Source: Anaerolineales bacterium UBA2232 (GTDB lineage: Bacteria > Chloroflexota > Anaerolineae > UBA2200). From it: DNA of 13,272 bases. A model generated the notes under the pieces. That model ran no database searches, was not told the origin of the DNA, and saw only the letters and a program-made list of their open reading frames with translations. Below, in pieces: positions 6,410-13,272 of the stretch (position 1 is the stretch's first letter; every line of letters begins with the position of its first letter). The stretch covers positions 1 to 13,272 of the forward strand of contig DDYO01000319.1 of assembly GCA_002348045.1 (NCBI GenBank). The letters are read 5' to 3'. Both the position numbers and the translations under genes were made by a program.

Positions 6410-7627
6410 TTGATCGATTCCTTCAAAGAGGCCATGCTGGCCACGATCCGCGGTCAGGCCACGGCCAGCATCCCATGGGTTCCTCGCCTGGATTTGTGGT
6501 TCAATGCCCAGAGACAGGCTGGAACGCTGCCAGCCAAGTACCGGCGTGCGTCTCTGATGGAGATGACTGATGACCTGGGCTGGGGATTCCATGCCGTGAT
6601 CCCTGACTTTCGCGACCTCCAACATTCTGATGACGATCTGCATCGTGGGCTCGGCGTTTGGAACCTGGGGACGATGCCGTGCCGAACCCTGTTTGAGGAC
6701 GTGGACGTCCTGGTGGAGCGCAGCGGCGACCGCACCACGGTCGAATACCACACGCCTGTCGGGGTGGTGCGCACCTCCACGGTCTACAACCAGTCGATGC
6801 GGGATGCGGGCATTACCATTAGCCATGTCAGTGAGACGGCTATCAAGGGATGCGAGGACTATGACGCGGTAGGTTATCTGTTCGAGCACGCCCGGGTTGT
6901 GCCCAACTATCAGGGTTTCAACAGGTACATGGAGGCCGTCGGTGAACGCGGGCTAACGGTGGCGAGGATCAGCGGAGCCGCTTCGCCCATGCACCTGCTC
7001 CACAAGGAGCTGATGTCTCCCATCCTGTTGTTCTACGAGATGTACGATCATCCCGATGAGTTGTCGCGTTGCGCTGAGCGCATCGGTGCGTATTTTGAGC
7101 GTTTGTTCGAGGTGGCACTGGCGTCTCCCGCTCAGGTATTACACCTGGGGGGAAACTATGATGCCGCGATGCTGCCTCCGCCCTTCTTTGCCAAATACCT
7201 GACTCCTTGGCTGCGCCGGTTTGCCGAAAGGGCACACGCGCAGGCCAAGTTCCTGCTGTGCCACACGGATGGCGAAAACGAAGGAAACCTGGATGAGTAT
7301 TTGATGAGCGGCATGGACATTGCCGATTCTGTGTGCCCCGCTCCCATGACGAGCCTCACCCTGAGGCAGATTCGTGACGCCTTTGCTGGCAAAGTGACCA
7401 TTATGGGTGGCATCCCTTCGGTTGCATTGCTGCGGGACTCAATGGGAGACCGCGAGTTCGAGAGCTTCCTGGACAAGTTCTTTGGTGAACTGGGCGCTGG
7501 TGACCACATCATCTTGGGAGTCTCGGACACCACTCCTCCAGCGGCGGAGTTTGATAGACTGGTGGCGGTCCATGAGCGGGTCAAGGCCTTTGGCCCAGTA
7601 AGGTCTACTGCAGAGAGCTCAGCGTGA
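6410..7627 (+). CDS. Uroporphyrinogen decarboxylase-like protein, probable corrinoid/methyl-transfer family member
   Basis: This protein of about 405 residues has the UroD/MtaA-type TIM-barrel fold. It lacks the LMRQAGRY N-terminal motif of true HemE, so I do not call it haem biosynthesis. Its opening (PRLDLWFNAQRQAGTLP, residues 25-41) marks a subfamily common in anaerobes and Chloroflexi. Possible metal-binding residues are Cys284, His285 and Asp287 in LLCHTDGEN, and Cys309 in SVCPAPMT. GVSDTTPP (370-377) is the usual C-terminal signature. Relatives move methyl groups between methylated substrates, corrinoid proteins and thiols or tetrahydrofolate. No corrinoid protein or MtrH-like partner is in the window. 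Start choice: TTG at 6410 has a GA-rich stretch with GGGAGG 4 bases before it and matches homologue starts. ATG at 6353 is also in frame but has no ribosome site. The peroxiredoxin follows 53 bases downstream. Confidence 0.82.
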   Translation: MIDSFKEAMLATIRGQATASIPWVPRLDLWFNAQRQAGTLPAKYRRASLMEMTDDLGWGFHAVIPDFRDLQHSDDDLHRGLGVWNLGTMPCRTLFEDVDVLVERSGDRTTVEYHTPVGVVRTSTVYNQSMRDAGITISHVSETAIKGCEDYDAVGYLFEHARVVPNYQGFNRYMEAVGERGLTVARISGAASPMHLLHKELMSPILLFYEMYDHPDELSRCAERIGAYFERLFEVALASPAQVLHLGGNYDAAMLPPPFFAKYLTPWLRRFAERAHAQAKFLLCHTDGENEGNLDEYLMSGMDIADSVCPAPMTSLTLRQIRDAFAGKVTIMGGIPSVALLRDSMGDREFESFLDKFFGELGAGDHIILGVSDTTPPAAEFDRLVAVHERVKAFGPVRSTAESSA

Positions 7628-7668
7628 CCGCCCGTGCTCACGCCGAGACGGACTGATTCAGACAACAC

Positions 7669-7674
7669 AGGAGG
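7669..7674 (+). promoter_or_regulatory. Strong ribosome binding site of the selenoperoxiredoxin
   Basis: AGGAGG is followed by 6 bases and ATG at 7681. It matters because it shows that translation starts upstream of the in-frame TGA at 7810, not at the later GTG at 7870. Confidence 0.85.
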
Positions 7675-7680
7675 TTGAAG

Positions 7681-8139
7681 ATGCCGAAAGCAGGTCAAGT
7701 GGCGCCGGATTTCGAGTTGCCATCTGATTCTGGGGAAATGGTCAAGTTGTTCGATTGGCGGGGCAAGAAGGTGATACTGTACTTCTTCTCCAAGGCGAAC
7801 ACCTCGGGCTGAAATGCCCACGCTGATGGATTCCGTGACGAATCCGAGAAGATCGCCCAGGCCAATGGGGTGGTGGTAGGCATAAGCCCCGATTCCGTCA
7901 AGGTCCTGGCCAAGTTCCGTGAAGACAGGAATCTGCCGTTCGTCCTGCTGTCAGATCCGGAGCACAAGGTTATTGAGAACTATGGGGCCTGGGGCGAGAA
8001 GAAGATGTACGGCAAGAGCTACATGGGCGTCGTCCGCAGCCACTTTGTCATCGACGAAGAGGGCCTCATTGTGGACGCGCAGATCAAAGTCAGCCCCGAC
8101 GACAGCGTGCGATTGGCCGTTGAGGCAATAAGCAAGTAG
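7681..8139 (+). CDS. bcp: Selenocysteine-containing peroxiredoxin (PrxQ/BCP type), TGA at codon 44 read as Sec
   Basis: With TGA (7810-7812) read as Sec this is a full-length 152-residue PrxQ/BCP peroxiredoxin, a cytoplasmic enzyme that reduces H2O2 and organic peroxides. The family order is intact: APDFELPSDSGE (8-19), YFFSKANTSG-Sec44 where the family has TPGC, GISPD (67-71), LLSDPEHKVIENYGAWGEKKMYG (89-111), and Arg119 in VVRSHFVID. TGA falls exactly on the peroxidatic cysteine, Thr41 of the TxxC motif is kept, and no other frame damage is seen. The resolving cysteine of BCP (five residues on) is Asp49, and the protein has no cysteine anywhere. It would therefore act by a one-Sec mechanism with an external thiol. 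A SECIS-like hairpin follows the TGA. A Cys-to-stop mutation is the main alternative; the SD, hairpin and conserved downstream sequence argue against it. It is probably co-transcribed with the UroD-like gene. Confidence 0.87.
7827..7846 (+). promoter_or_regulatory. Candidate bacterial SECIS hairpin
   Basis: GGATTC (7828-7833) and GAATCC (7840-7845) form a perfect 6-bp stem with the loop CGTGAC, and a T.G pair extends it by one. The stem begins 15 bases past the TGA and the loop 21 bases past it. A short stem-loop with a G among the first two loop bases at about this distance is what SelB-dependent Sec insertion in bacteria requires. The bases also encode conserved peroxiredoxin residues (GFRDES), so the structure is embedded in coding sequence. 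Confidence 0.68.
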
Positions 8140-8146
8140 AAACCTT

Positions 8147-8175
8147 GGTCTCGCGTCCCTATTGGACGCGAGACC
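8147..8175. terminator. Bidirectional terminator between selenoperoxiredoxin and mltG
   Basis: GGTCTCGCGTCC (8147-8158) and GGACGCGAGACC (8164-8175) make a perfect 12-bp stem with a CTATT loop. It lies 7 bases after the peroxiredoxin stop and 8 bases beyond the mltG stop on the other strand, exactly in the 44-base gap of a convergent pair. T-runs are weak on both sides (TTCCC; TTTCT), but stem strength and placement make the role clear. Confidence 0.88.
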
Positions 8176-8183
8176 GGCCTTCC

Positions 8184-9323
8184 CTATCGGTACCTGCTCT
8201 GATTCTCGAGGTGCTCGGCGAAGGTTTTGGCGAAGGCGTGCGAGCCATCGTTCTTGCTGTAGAAAAAGAGGAACTCGGTCTCGGCCGGCTCGAGGACGGC
8301 CTGAATGGAAGCCAGGCCTGGGTTGCAGATGGGTGTCGGCGGCGGACCAGGATTCAAGAAAGTGTTGTAGGGGGAGTCGATGCTCCGCAGCTCCTCAAGG
8401 GTGAGGGGCGCCCACCATCGGTTAGTAGCAACGTCATAGCCTTTGGCGTACTGCACCGTCGGGTCGGCCTCGAGGTACATGCCTTTGCGCAGGCGATTCA
8501 GGTAGACGGAGGCGATGATGGGCCGCTCTTCAGCAAGCACAGCCTCTCTCTCGACAATCGATGCGATGGAGAGAATCTGATAGAACTGCAGATCCTGGTC
8601 TAGCGCGAGTTGCCTCATTTCGATGGTGACGCGGCGTTCAAAATTGGCCAGGAGCGTGGAAATGATCTCCTCGGCACCAATGTTGGGGGCAAATTGGTAG
8701 GTATCTGGGAACAGGAACCCTTCAATGGTTTGAGGAGCCGACTCGGGGCGGTCCCGGAGACAGTCCTGGCGGAACGAGTCGCTGCGCACCAAATCGATAA
8801 ACTCCTCCTGGTCAACCAGACCCTCACCCGCCAGCAAGTGGGCGATTTCCTCGGAACGCAGGCCTTCTCGAATTGTCACAGTCTTGCTGCGCACTCGACC
8901 GTTCTGGAGCTGTTCAGCGATCTCCGGCAGGGTCATGTTCTTGCGGAGGCTATAGTCGCCTGCCTCGATCTTGGCGTCCACACCCCAGTAGCGCAAGAGC
9001 AAGCGGAATAGCTCGGCATCTCGAATGACACCGAGGCGCTGCAAGCGGGCGGAGATGGTTGCGGCGCTCTCCCCAGGCTGAATGCTAAAAGTAACGTCGG
9101 ATGGGTCTGAACTTGCCTTGGTGTCAATCTCTGCCTTGCGGAAGTTAAGGTACAGCCCCAAGGCCGTGCGCTCCAAAGAGCCGATGTCAATGGCTGTGCC
9201 AGGCTGAATCCCAGCCGAGCGAATCTGCTGAAGGAAAAGCCAGCCCACAGAGACCGCGGCACCGACGATCAGGACCAATCCCACGAGAAACACCGCGATC
9301 CGCAACCCTGTGCTTCTGCCCAC
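8184..9323 (-). CDS. mltG: Endolytic peptidoglycan transglycosylase MltG (YceG-like)
   Basis: This 379-residue protein has one N-terminal membrane helix (residues 8-30), with the rest outside the cytoplasm. A LysM-like region at about 76-147 (VTFSIQPGESAATISARL) is followed by the YceG catalytic domain. Glu258 in ASIVEREA matches the catalytic Glu of E. coli MltG. EADPTVQYA (285-293), SPYNTF (317-322), PPPTPICNPG (327-336) and FYSKNDGSHAFAKTFAEH near the end are all family marks. MltG cuts nascent glycan strands and so sets their length. The start is GTG at 9323, with AGGAGG 8 bases before it that begins right at the ruvX stop, so translation is coupled. It is the last gene of the alaS-side operon and ends at the shared terminator. 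Confidence 0.95.
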   Translation of the reverse strand: MGRSTGLRIAVFLVGLVLIVGAAVSVGWLFLQQIRSAGIQPGTAIDIGSLERTALGLYLNFRKAEIDTKASSDPSDVTFSIQPGESAATISARLQRLGVIRDAELFRLLLRYWGVDAKIEAGDYSLRKNMTLPEIAEQLQNGRVRSKTVTIREGLRSEEIAHLLAGEGLVDQEEFIDLVRSDSFRQDCLRDRPESAPQTIEGFLFPDTYQFAPNIGAEEIISTLLANFERRVTIEMRQLALDQDLQFYQILSIASIVEREAVLAEERPIIASVYLNRLRKGMYLEADPTVQYAKGYDVATNRWWAPLTLEELRSIDSPYNTFLNPGPPPTPICNPGLASIQAVLEPAETEFLFFYSKNDGSHAFAKTFAEHLENQSRYR

Positions 9324-9337
9324 TTGGAGCGCCTCCT

Positions 9338-9751
9338 CTATCCTCGGTCTCGCTGTGCATCTAGATAGCTCTGCAGGATGACGGCGGCTGCGATGGCATC
9401 AATTCGCGAACGCTTTGCACGCCGGCCCGTCTCGTGCATCAGCCGTTCGGCCTCAACAGTGGAATAACTCTCGTCCCATAGCACCACGGGCACTGGCAGA
9501 TGCTCGCGCAGTAGCAGCACATACCTTTCGATGCGGCGGCCCTGGGGCCCCACCGTACCGTCCAAGCTGCGGGGAAACCCTGCCACAACTAGCTCAACCC
9601 CGTATATCTGCACCAGTTGGCGGATGGCGGTCATATCTGCGGCGCGACTGGTGCGGGTGACCACTGTCAGCGGCATCGCCAACCACCCTGAGGCGTCACT
9701 GAGAGCCACGCCGATTCGTCTTTCCCCCAGGTCCAAGGCCAGAGTACGCAA
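9338..9751 (-). CDS. ruvX: Putative pre-16S rRNA nuclease / Holliday junction resolvase RuvX (YqgF)
   Basis: This 137-residue protein is the normal length for YqgF/RuvX. It has an RNase H-like fold with LALDLGERRIGVALSD at the N-terminus (Asp7 catalytic), a GFPRSLDGTVGPQ loop near residue 60, WDESYSTVEAERLM where the family has DERLTT, and RIDAIAAAVILQSYLD at the end (third acidic residue). Family members process the 5' end of 16S rRNA; Holliday junction cleavage has also been proposed. The start is TTG at 9751: its AGGA (9762-9759) sits 7 bases ahead and overlaps the end of the upstream gene, whose stop is 4 bases before it. It lies 14 bases ahead of mltG. The arrangement alaS - ruvX - mltG is seen in many bacteria. 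Confidence 0.93.
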   Translation of the reverse strand: MRTLALDLGERRIGVALSDASGWLAMPLTVVTRTSRAADMTAIRQLVQIYGVELVVAGFPRSLDGTVGPQGRRIERYVLLLREHLPVPVVLWDESYSTVEAERLMHETGRRAKRSRIDAIAAAVILQSYLDAQRDRG

Positions 9752-9755
9752 GTTC

Positions 9756-11267
9756 CTATCCTGCAGTGACGCGGACCTGAATCCTGAGGGGCCACCAAGG
9801 CAATCGTCGCAGCGGCGACCATCCCAACTCCACCTTTGGCTCTGACGAGAGATCGATCAGGCTGGCCAGGGTGCGCTGCGCATCCTCGGCAGTTTGCCCC
9901 GCGATAGCACCTCGCAAAGCATTGATGTCCAGTGCTGGACCAGCGAATGCTCGGGCGCTCATGCTAAAGGTCGCCTCCGCCGCGCTGGCGTTCAGCACCG
10001 CGGTCCTTTGAAAGACGGCACTGTCGGGCACCAATCGGTACCCATCGGGCAAGCGCTGTTCCAACAGGCGAAGGAGTAGCTCCTCACCATCAGTGCTGTC
10101 GATGGCGAGTCCGCTGACGCGCACCCTCATAGTCATACCAAGGGCATCGGTCAGGTCACCGATCTTGTGGTCAAATTCCTCGGCGAGCACCGTGATCACC
10201 AGGGATTCTTGGGGAATAAAGTCCTTGGCCGACAGGGATGCAATCAACTGGGCGTAGGCCTGCTGCTGCAAGCTCTCCATGAGCTTGGCACGAAGTTTGA
10301 CCTTGTCCTCGCCATGTACGGCCGGCATGCGTCGAACGCTGCCCCCTGTGGTCCGAGCATCGTTCAATACGTTCACCCGGGCTGCAAGCTCGCCCTCGAT
10401 GACATTGATGGTGAGGGGGCCTACGTTGCTGAAAGGTCCGGGCTCAGCAGCAAGCACGCCAACTCGTACCGCTGCATAGAGCTGGCCAGGGATTTCAACG
10501 TCGGCCACGGTAAAGAACCGGATGCTTTCGCCAAAACTGGTGCGTACGACGGTGCCCTTGGGGATGGTAGTGGGTTCACTAACCTTATTGGCGAGAATCA
10601 CCGTTCCGCTGGAATAGCCGTTGGGCACATCCCGCCCATCGGTGGCAATGATGGTGTCGCTACTCTCAAGCTCGACCGACACGATTCGAGCGCGTACTTG
10701 AGCCTGCTCATAGTTGATCTGAGCGAGGCCAGCAACACCGGTCATATCCATGCTCGCTGCGATAGGCTCAGTAAGAGGGTTCAATGTCACGGTTGCACTG
10801 GGGAGGACGAACAACAGGATGACGCCAACCAGCAACAGGCCCACGGCAGGAAGCGCGAGCCCTCGGAGTGCTGGTGCAACACTCGCTCGCGGGCTTGCCA
10901 TTCGCACGGCTTGCTGAGGCCCCTGCGCTTCAGCCAGCGGAGGTGAGGGCCGCGGTGGTATTCGAACGGATGGTCCGGCGGAACCGGGTTGTGGCCACGC
11001 TTTCTTTTCTGCTGCCGACACTGAGGAGAAGACGAGCAACCCTACTGCCCGGGCGATCATCCGTGTCTGCGAATCGTGTACCACCAGAGCGAGGGGCAGA
11101 GCGAGGTTCTCCGCCCATCGGCGGACCAGGGCAAGGTTGACCTGACTCCCGCTTAGGGCTTGGCAGTTCCTGGGTACCACCAGCAAGACCTTCTCACCGT
11201 ACGCGGTTTCCAGCAGGTTGCGGACGGCGGTGATGCTTTCAGTTCCACTCAGTTGAATGATCTGCAT
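9756..11267 (-). CDS. Baseplate J/gp47-like single-pass membrane protein of the alaS-ruvX cluster
   Basis: This 503-residue protein starts at ATG 11267, 13 bases after the alaS stop. Residues 1-90 look like a small cytoplasmic alpha/beta domain (EKVLLVVPRN, LPLALVVHDSQTRMIARAVGLLVF). A Pro/Ala-rich linker follows, then one membrane helix at about 137-157, so most of the protein is outside. The outer part has the baseplate-J pattern GTVILANKVSEPTTIPKGTVVRTSFGESIRFFTV, with further GxxSNVG and TTGGS elements, and a beta-rich C-terminus. No phage genes are near, so the name reflects fold similarity only. Similar proteins sit beside alaS and ruvX in Chloroflexota, to my knowledge, and function is unknown. 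The frame stays open to 11570, but that stretch overlaps alaS. The ribosome site is weak (AAGAG, 11 bases before ATG), so a TTG or GTG slightly upstream is possible. Confidence 0.75.
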   Translation of the reverse strand: MQIIQLSGTESITAVRNLLETAYGEKVLLVVPRNCQALSGSQVNLALVRRWAENLALPLALVVHDSQTRMIARAVGLLVFSSVSAAEKKAWPQPGSAGPSVRIPPRPSPPLAEAQGPQQAVRMASPRASVAPALRGLALPAVGLLLVGVILLFVLPSATVTLNPLTEPIAASMDMTGVAGLAQINYEQAQVRARIVSVELESSDTIIATDGRDVPNGYSSGTVILANKVSEPTTIPKGTVVRTSFGESIRFFTVADVEIPGQLYAAVRVGVLAAEPGPFSNVGPLTINVIEGELAARVNVLNDARTTGGSVRRMPAVHGEDKVKLRAKLMESLQQQAYAQLIASLSAKDFIPQESLVITVLAEEFDHKIGDLTDALGMTMRVRVSGLAIDSTDGEELLLRLLEQRLPDGYRLVPDSAVFQRTAVLNASAAEATFSMSARAFAGPALDINALRGAIAGQTAEDAQRTLASLIDLSSEPKVELGWSPLRRLPWWPLRIQVRVTAG

Positions 11268-11280
11268 GCTGCGGCCGCTC

Positions 11281-13247
11281 TTATCGGTCAAGGTTGCGTG
11301 AACCAGCCGGCTTGAGGGCCGGCAAAACTGCTTCGGGTGCAGCTGCGAGCGCCTGGTCCAGGAGGGAGGCATCGCGGCCACCTGCCTGTGCCATATGGGG
11401 CTGTCCGCCGCCACCTCCACCCATGATCTTGGCCAACTGGCCCACCAGGCGCCCGGCGTGCAATCCTCTTTCCACCAATTCCGGCGCCACCGAGGCCACC
11501 AGTATGGGCCGACCGTTGATGACCGAACCCAACACGATGACAGAAGCACCAAGGCGCGGCCGAAGTTCATCGATCATCTCGCGCAACCGATCCGGGCTGT
11601 CGGCTTCGACCCTGCCGCTGAGTACGCAGATACCGGCCACGCTTTGAGCGGAACCCAGCAGGCCATCCACTTCCTGGACCGCGAGTTGTCGGCGCAGCGA
11701 GTCGATCTCCTTCTGCTGCTCCCGAATTTGACCAAGCAGTTCCTTGAGCCTGGCAGCAAAGTCGGACGGTCGTGTACCCATGAGGGAAGCCGCCTCGTCA
11801 AGGATCCCGAATCGCTCCCTCATATAGGCTTCTGCGGACCTTCCGGTCACCGCTTCGATTCTACGCAGGCCTGAACCAATGCTGGACTCGCTCACGATAA
11901 CGAACGCACCAAGCTGGCCGGTTTGGGTAAGATGAGTGCCGCCGCACAACTCGCTGCTGTAGCCATCTCCGATCGTGACCATCCGAACCGTGTCACCATA
12001 CTTTTCACCAAACAGAGCCATGGCTCCTTGTTCTCGCGCCTGCGCAAAGGTCGTCACCGTGGTCATGACCGGGAGGTTACGACGAACTGCGGCATTGACC
12101 TCCGCCTCGATGCGCACCAGCTCTTCTGCCGAGACCGGCATCAGGTGGGTAAAGTCAAAACGCAGGTGGGTGGGGGCTACCAGGGAGCCGGCCTGTCGTG
12201 CATGATCTCCCAGCACTTGTTGCAGGGCGCGGTGCAGGAGGTGAGTGGCCGTGTGATTGCGGGCAATGTCCAGCCGGTCATCCTCCGTCACCACGACCTG
12301 TACCTCTGCGCCCTGCCGAAGCACGCCGAACTTGACCGTGCCCACGTGTACCGTGAGATCAGGCAGCGGATGTCTGGTCTCCCGCACCTCCAGGCGACCT
12401 TCGTTGCTGCTGATCAGCCCGGTGTCTCCAACCTGACCTCCGCTTTCAGCATAGAAAGGCGTGGTATCGAGGATTAACCCGACCTCTTCGCCCTGGCCGG
12501 CGTGGGATACCGTTGCGCCGTTGCGCACGATAGCCAAGACGCGGCCGCTAGACTGCATGCAATCATAGCCGGTGAACTGGGTGGCGGGCAGGTTGAGAGA
12601 GCGGTAGAACTCGTCGTCGCGGCCGGTCTCAAAAACCTGAGTGGCGCGTGCCCGTTCACGCTGGGCATCCATGGCCAATCGGAAGCCTGTTTCATCGACT
12701 GTCATGCCCCGCTCTCGCGCTACGTCACGGGTAAGGTCCAGAGGGAACCCGTACGTGTCGTAGAGCTTGAAGGCCGCGCTACCTGGGATGACCGAACTGC
12801 GGGCCTGTTCAAGGTCAACCATGATCTGGTCAAGCAGATTCAAACCAGTACCGAGCGTCTGCAGGAATCGTTCTTCCTCGCGGGTCGTCGCTTCCAGGAT
12901 GAAACCACGGCGCTGCTCTAACTCTGCATAGTGGCGTCCCATTTGGTCGACAACGACTTGCACGACCTGGCCCAGGAAAGGTTCCTGAAAGCCAAGGAGC
13001 TTTCCGTGCCGTGCAGCGCGGCGCAGGATCAACCGCAGTACATAGTTGCGTCCTTCGTTGCCGGGCAGAACGCCATCGGCGATGAGAAACGCAATCGAGC
13101 GAGCGTGATCGGCCACGACCCGATAGGAGACCATCTGGTTGTCACGCTGTGCATCGGTGTGACCCAAAAGCCCTTGAGTGCGGACGATGATGGGCCAGAA
13201 GAGGTCAGTCTCATAATTGCTGGCTTTCCCCTGCATTACGACCGTGT
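11281..13247 (-). CDS. alaS: Alanine-tRNA ligase, 5' end missing
   Basis: About 655 C-terminal residues of AlaRS are present, which charges tRNA-Ala and hydrolyses mischarged Ser/Gly. The kept part starts at VVMQGKASNYETDLF, late in the catalytic domain. Roughly 230 N-terminal residues including class II motifs 1 and 2 are lost past the window edge. Counted from codon 13266, VSYRVVADHARSIAF is at 46-60, DTTPFYAESGGQVGD at 266-280, and the editing zinc site is HTATH (337-341) plus CGGTH (440-444). The C-terminal domain has a Gly run and QPHMAQAGG. A TTG at 13266 would give an open start, but bases 13248-13272 are an inverted copy of 13211-13235 and encode non-family residues. The true coding sequence is therefore supported only to about 13247. 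It heads the alaS / baseplate-J-like / ruvX / mltG run. Confidence 0.95.
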
Positions 13248-13272
13248 TGCAGGGGAAAGCCAGCAATTATGA
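13211..13272. repeat. 25-bp perfect inverted repeat at the window end, probable fold-back artefact
   Basis: Bases 13211-13235 and 13248-13272 are exact reverse complements with a 12-base spacer. The left copy is genuine alaS coding sequence (QGKASNYETD region). The right copy reaches the last base of the window and breaks the AlaRS protein where conserved catalytic residues should continue. Confidence 0.85.

Noticed and set aside
6410..7627. True uroporphyrinogen decarboxylase HemE
   Set aside because: It is longer than HemE and lacks the N-terminal LMRQAGRY motif. The metal-site pattern resembles the methyltransferase-like branch.
7870..8139. Separate small gene starting at GTG 7870
   Set aside because: It is the back half of the peroxiredoxin. 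There is no ribosome site before it, while a strong one with ATG lies at 7669-7681 in the same frame across the TGA.
7681..8139. Pseudogene by premature stop
   Set aside because: The stop is TGA rather than TAA or TAG, lies exactly on the catalytic Cys, is followed by a SECIS-like hairpin, and the rest of the protein shows no decay. It is kept only as the alternative.
9756..11267. Prophage remnant
   Set aside because: There are no other phage genes, integrase or att-like repeats, and the gene is embedded in a tight housekeeping run.
11268..11570. Extended N-terminus of the baseplate-J-like protein
   Set aside because: The added 101 codons overlap the C-terminal coding region of alaS in another frame and read as low-complexity Trp/Ser/Arg-rich sequence.
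11923..12921. Plus-strand open frames across alaS
   Set aside because: They lie antisense to well-conserved AlaRS coding sequence and have no recognisable protein pattern.

Overview
The window is about 13.3 kb of GC-rich bacterial chromosome, probably the end of a contig from an uncultured genome. Gene content and layout point to Chloroflexota, perhaps an Anaerolineae-like lineage. The clues are the alaS / baseplate-J-like membrane protein / ruvX / mltG block, an A-type flavodiiron protein, the 'LDLW.NA.R.AGTLP' type of uroporphyrinogen-decarboxylase-like protein, and frequent GTG and TTG starts. This assignment is inference; there is no rRNA or other marker to settle it. Nothing indicates a phage, insertion sequence, CRISPR array, tRNA or rRNA.

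Layout. (1) 51-1693, + strand: a clear promoter (TTGACA, 17 bp, TAGAAT) drives a six-helix bis-His haem membrane protein of the ferric-reductase-like type. It overlaps by GTGA a lipoprotein-like N-acetylmuramoyl-L-alanine amidase. (2) 1694-1993: non-coding gap with hairpins between convergent genes. (3) 4109-1994, - strand: promoter, a divergent dapB-like reductase, then an fprA flavodiiron protein. (4) 4143-4941, + strand: promoter and a lipoprotein built of two copies of one domain. (5) 5053-8139, + strand: a TTGACA element beside an 18-bp palindrome, then a GNAT-family protein, a UroD-like protein (probably corrinoid-methyltransferase related), and a peroxiredoxin whose peroxidatic cysteine codon is an in-frame TGA. 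(6) 8147-8175: strong two-way terminator. (7) 13247-8184, - strand: alaS (5' end cut off), a baseplate-J-like single-pass membrane protein, ruvX and mltG, tightly packed and probably co-transcribed.

The most important observation is the peroxiredoxin at 7681-8139. It has a strong Shine-Dalgarno, a TGA exactly at the catalytic cysteine of the PrxQ/BCP family, an intact conserved frame beyond it, and a hairpin at the spacing and loop composition expected of a bacterial SECIS element. I read it as a selenoprotein. It contains no cysteine at all, so it would be a one-Sec peroxiredoxin that needs an outside reductant. Standard gene callers would miss or truncate it.

Working together: the flavodiiron protein (O2 or NO reduction) and the selenoperoxiredoxin (peroxide reduction) suggest an anaerobe defending itself against oxygen. 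The amidase and MltG show that the cell builds and remodels peptidoglycan. The last 25 bases of the window are an exact inverted copy of bases 13211-13235 inside alaS, which looks like a fold-back assembly artefact at a contig end.
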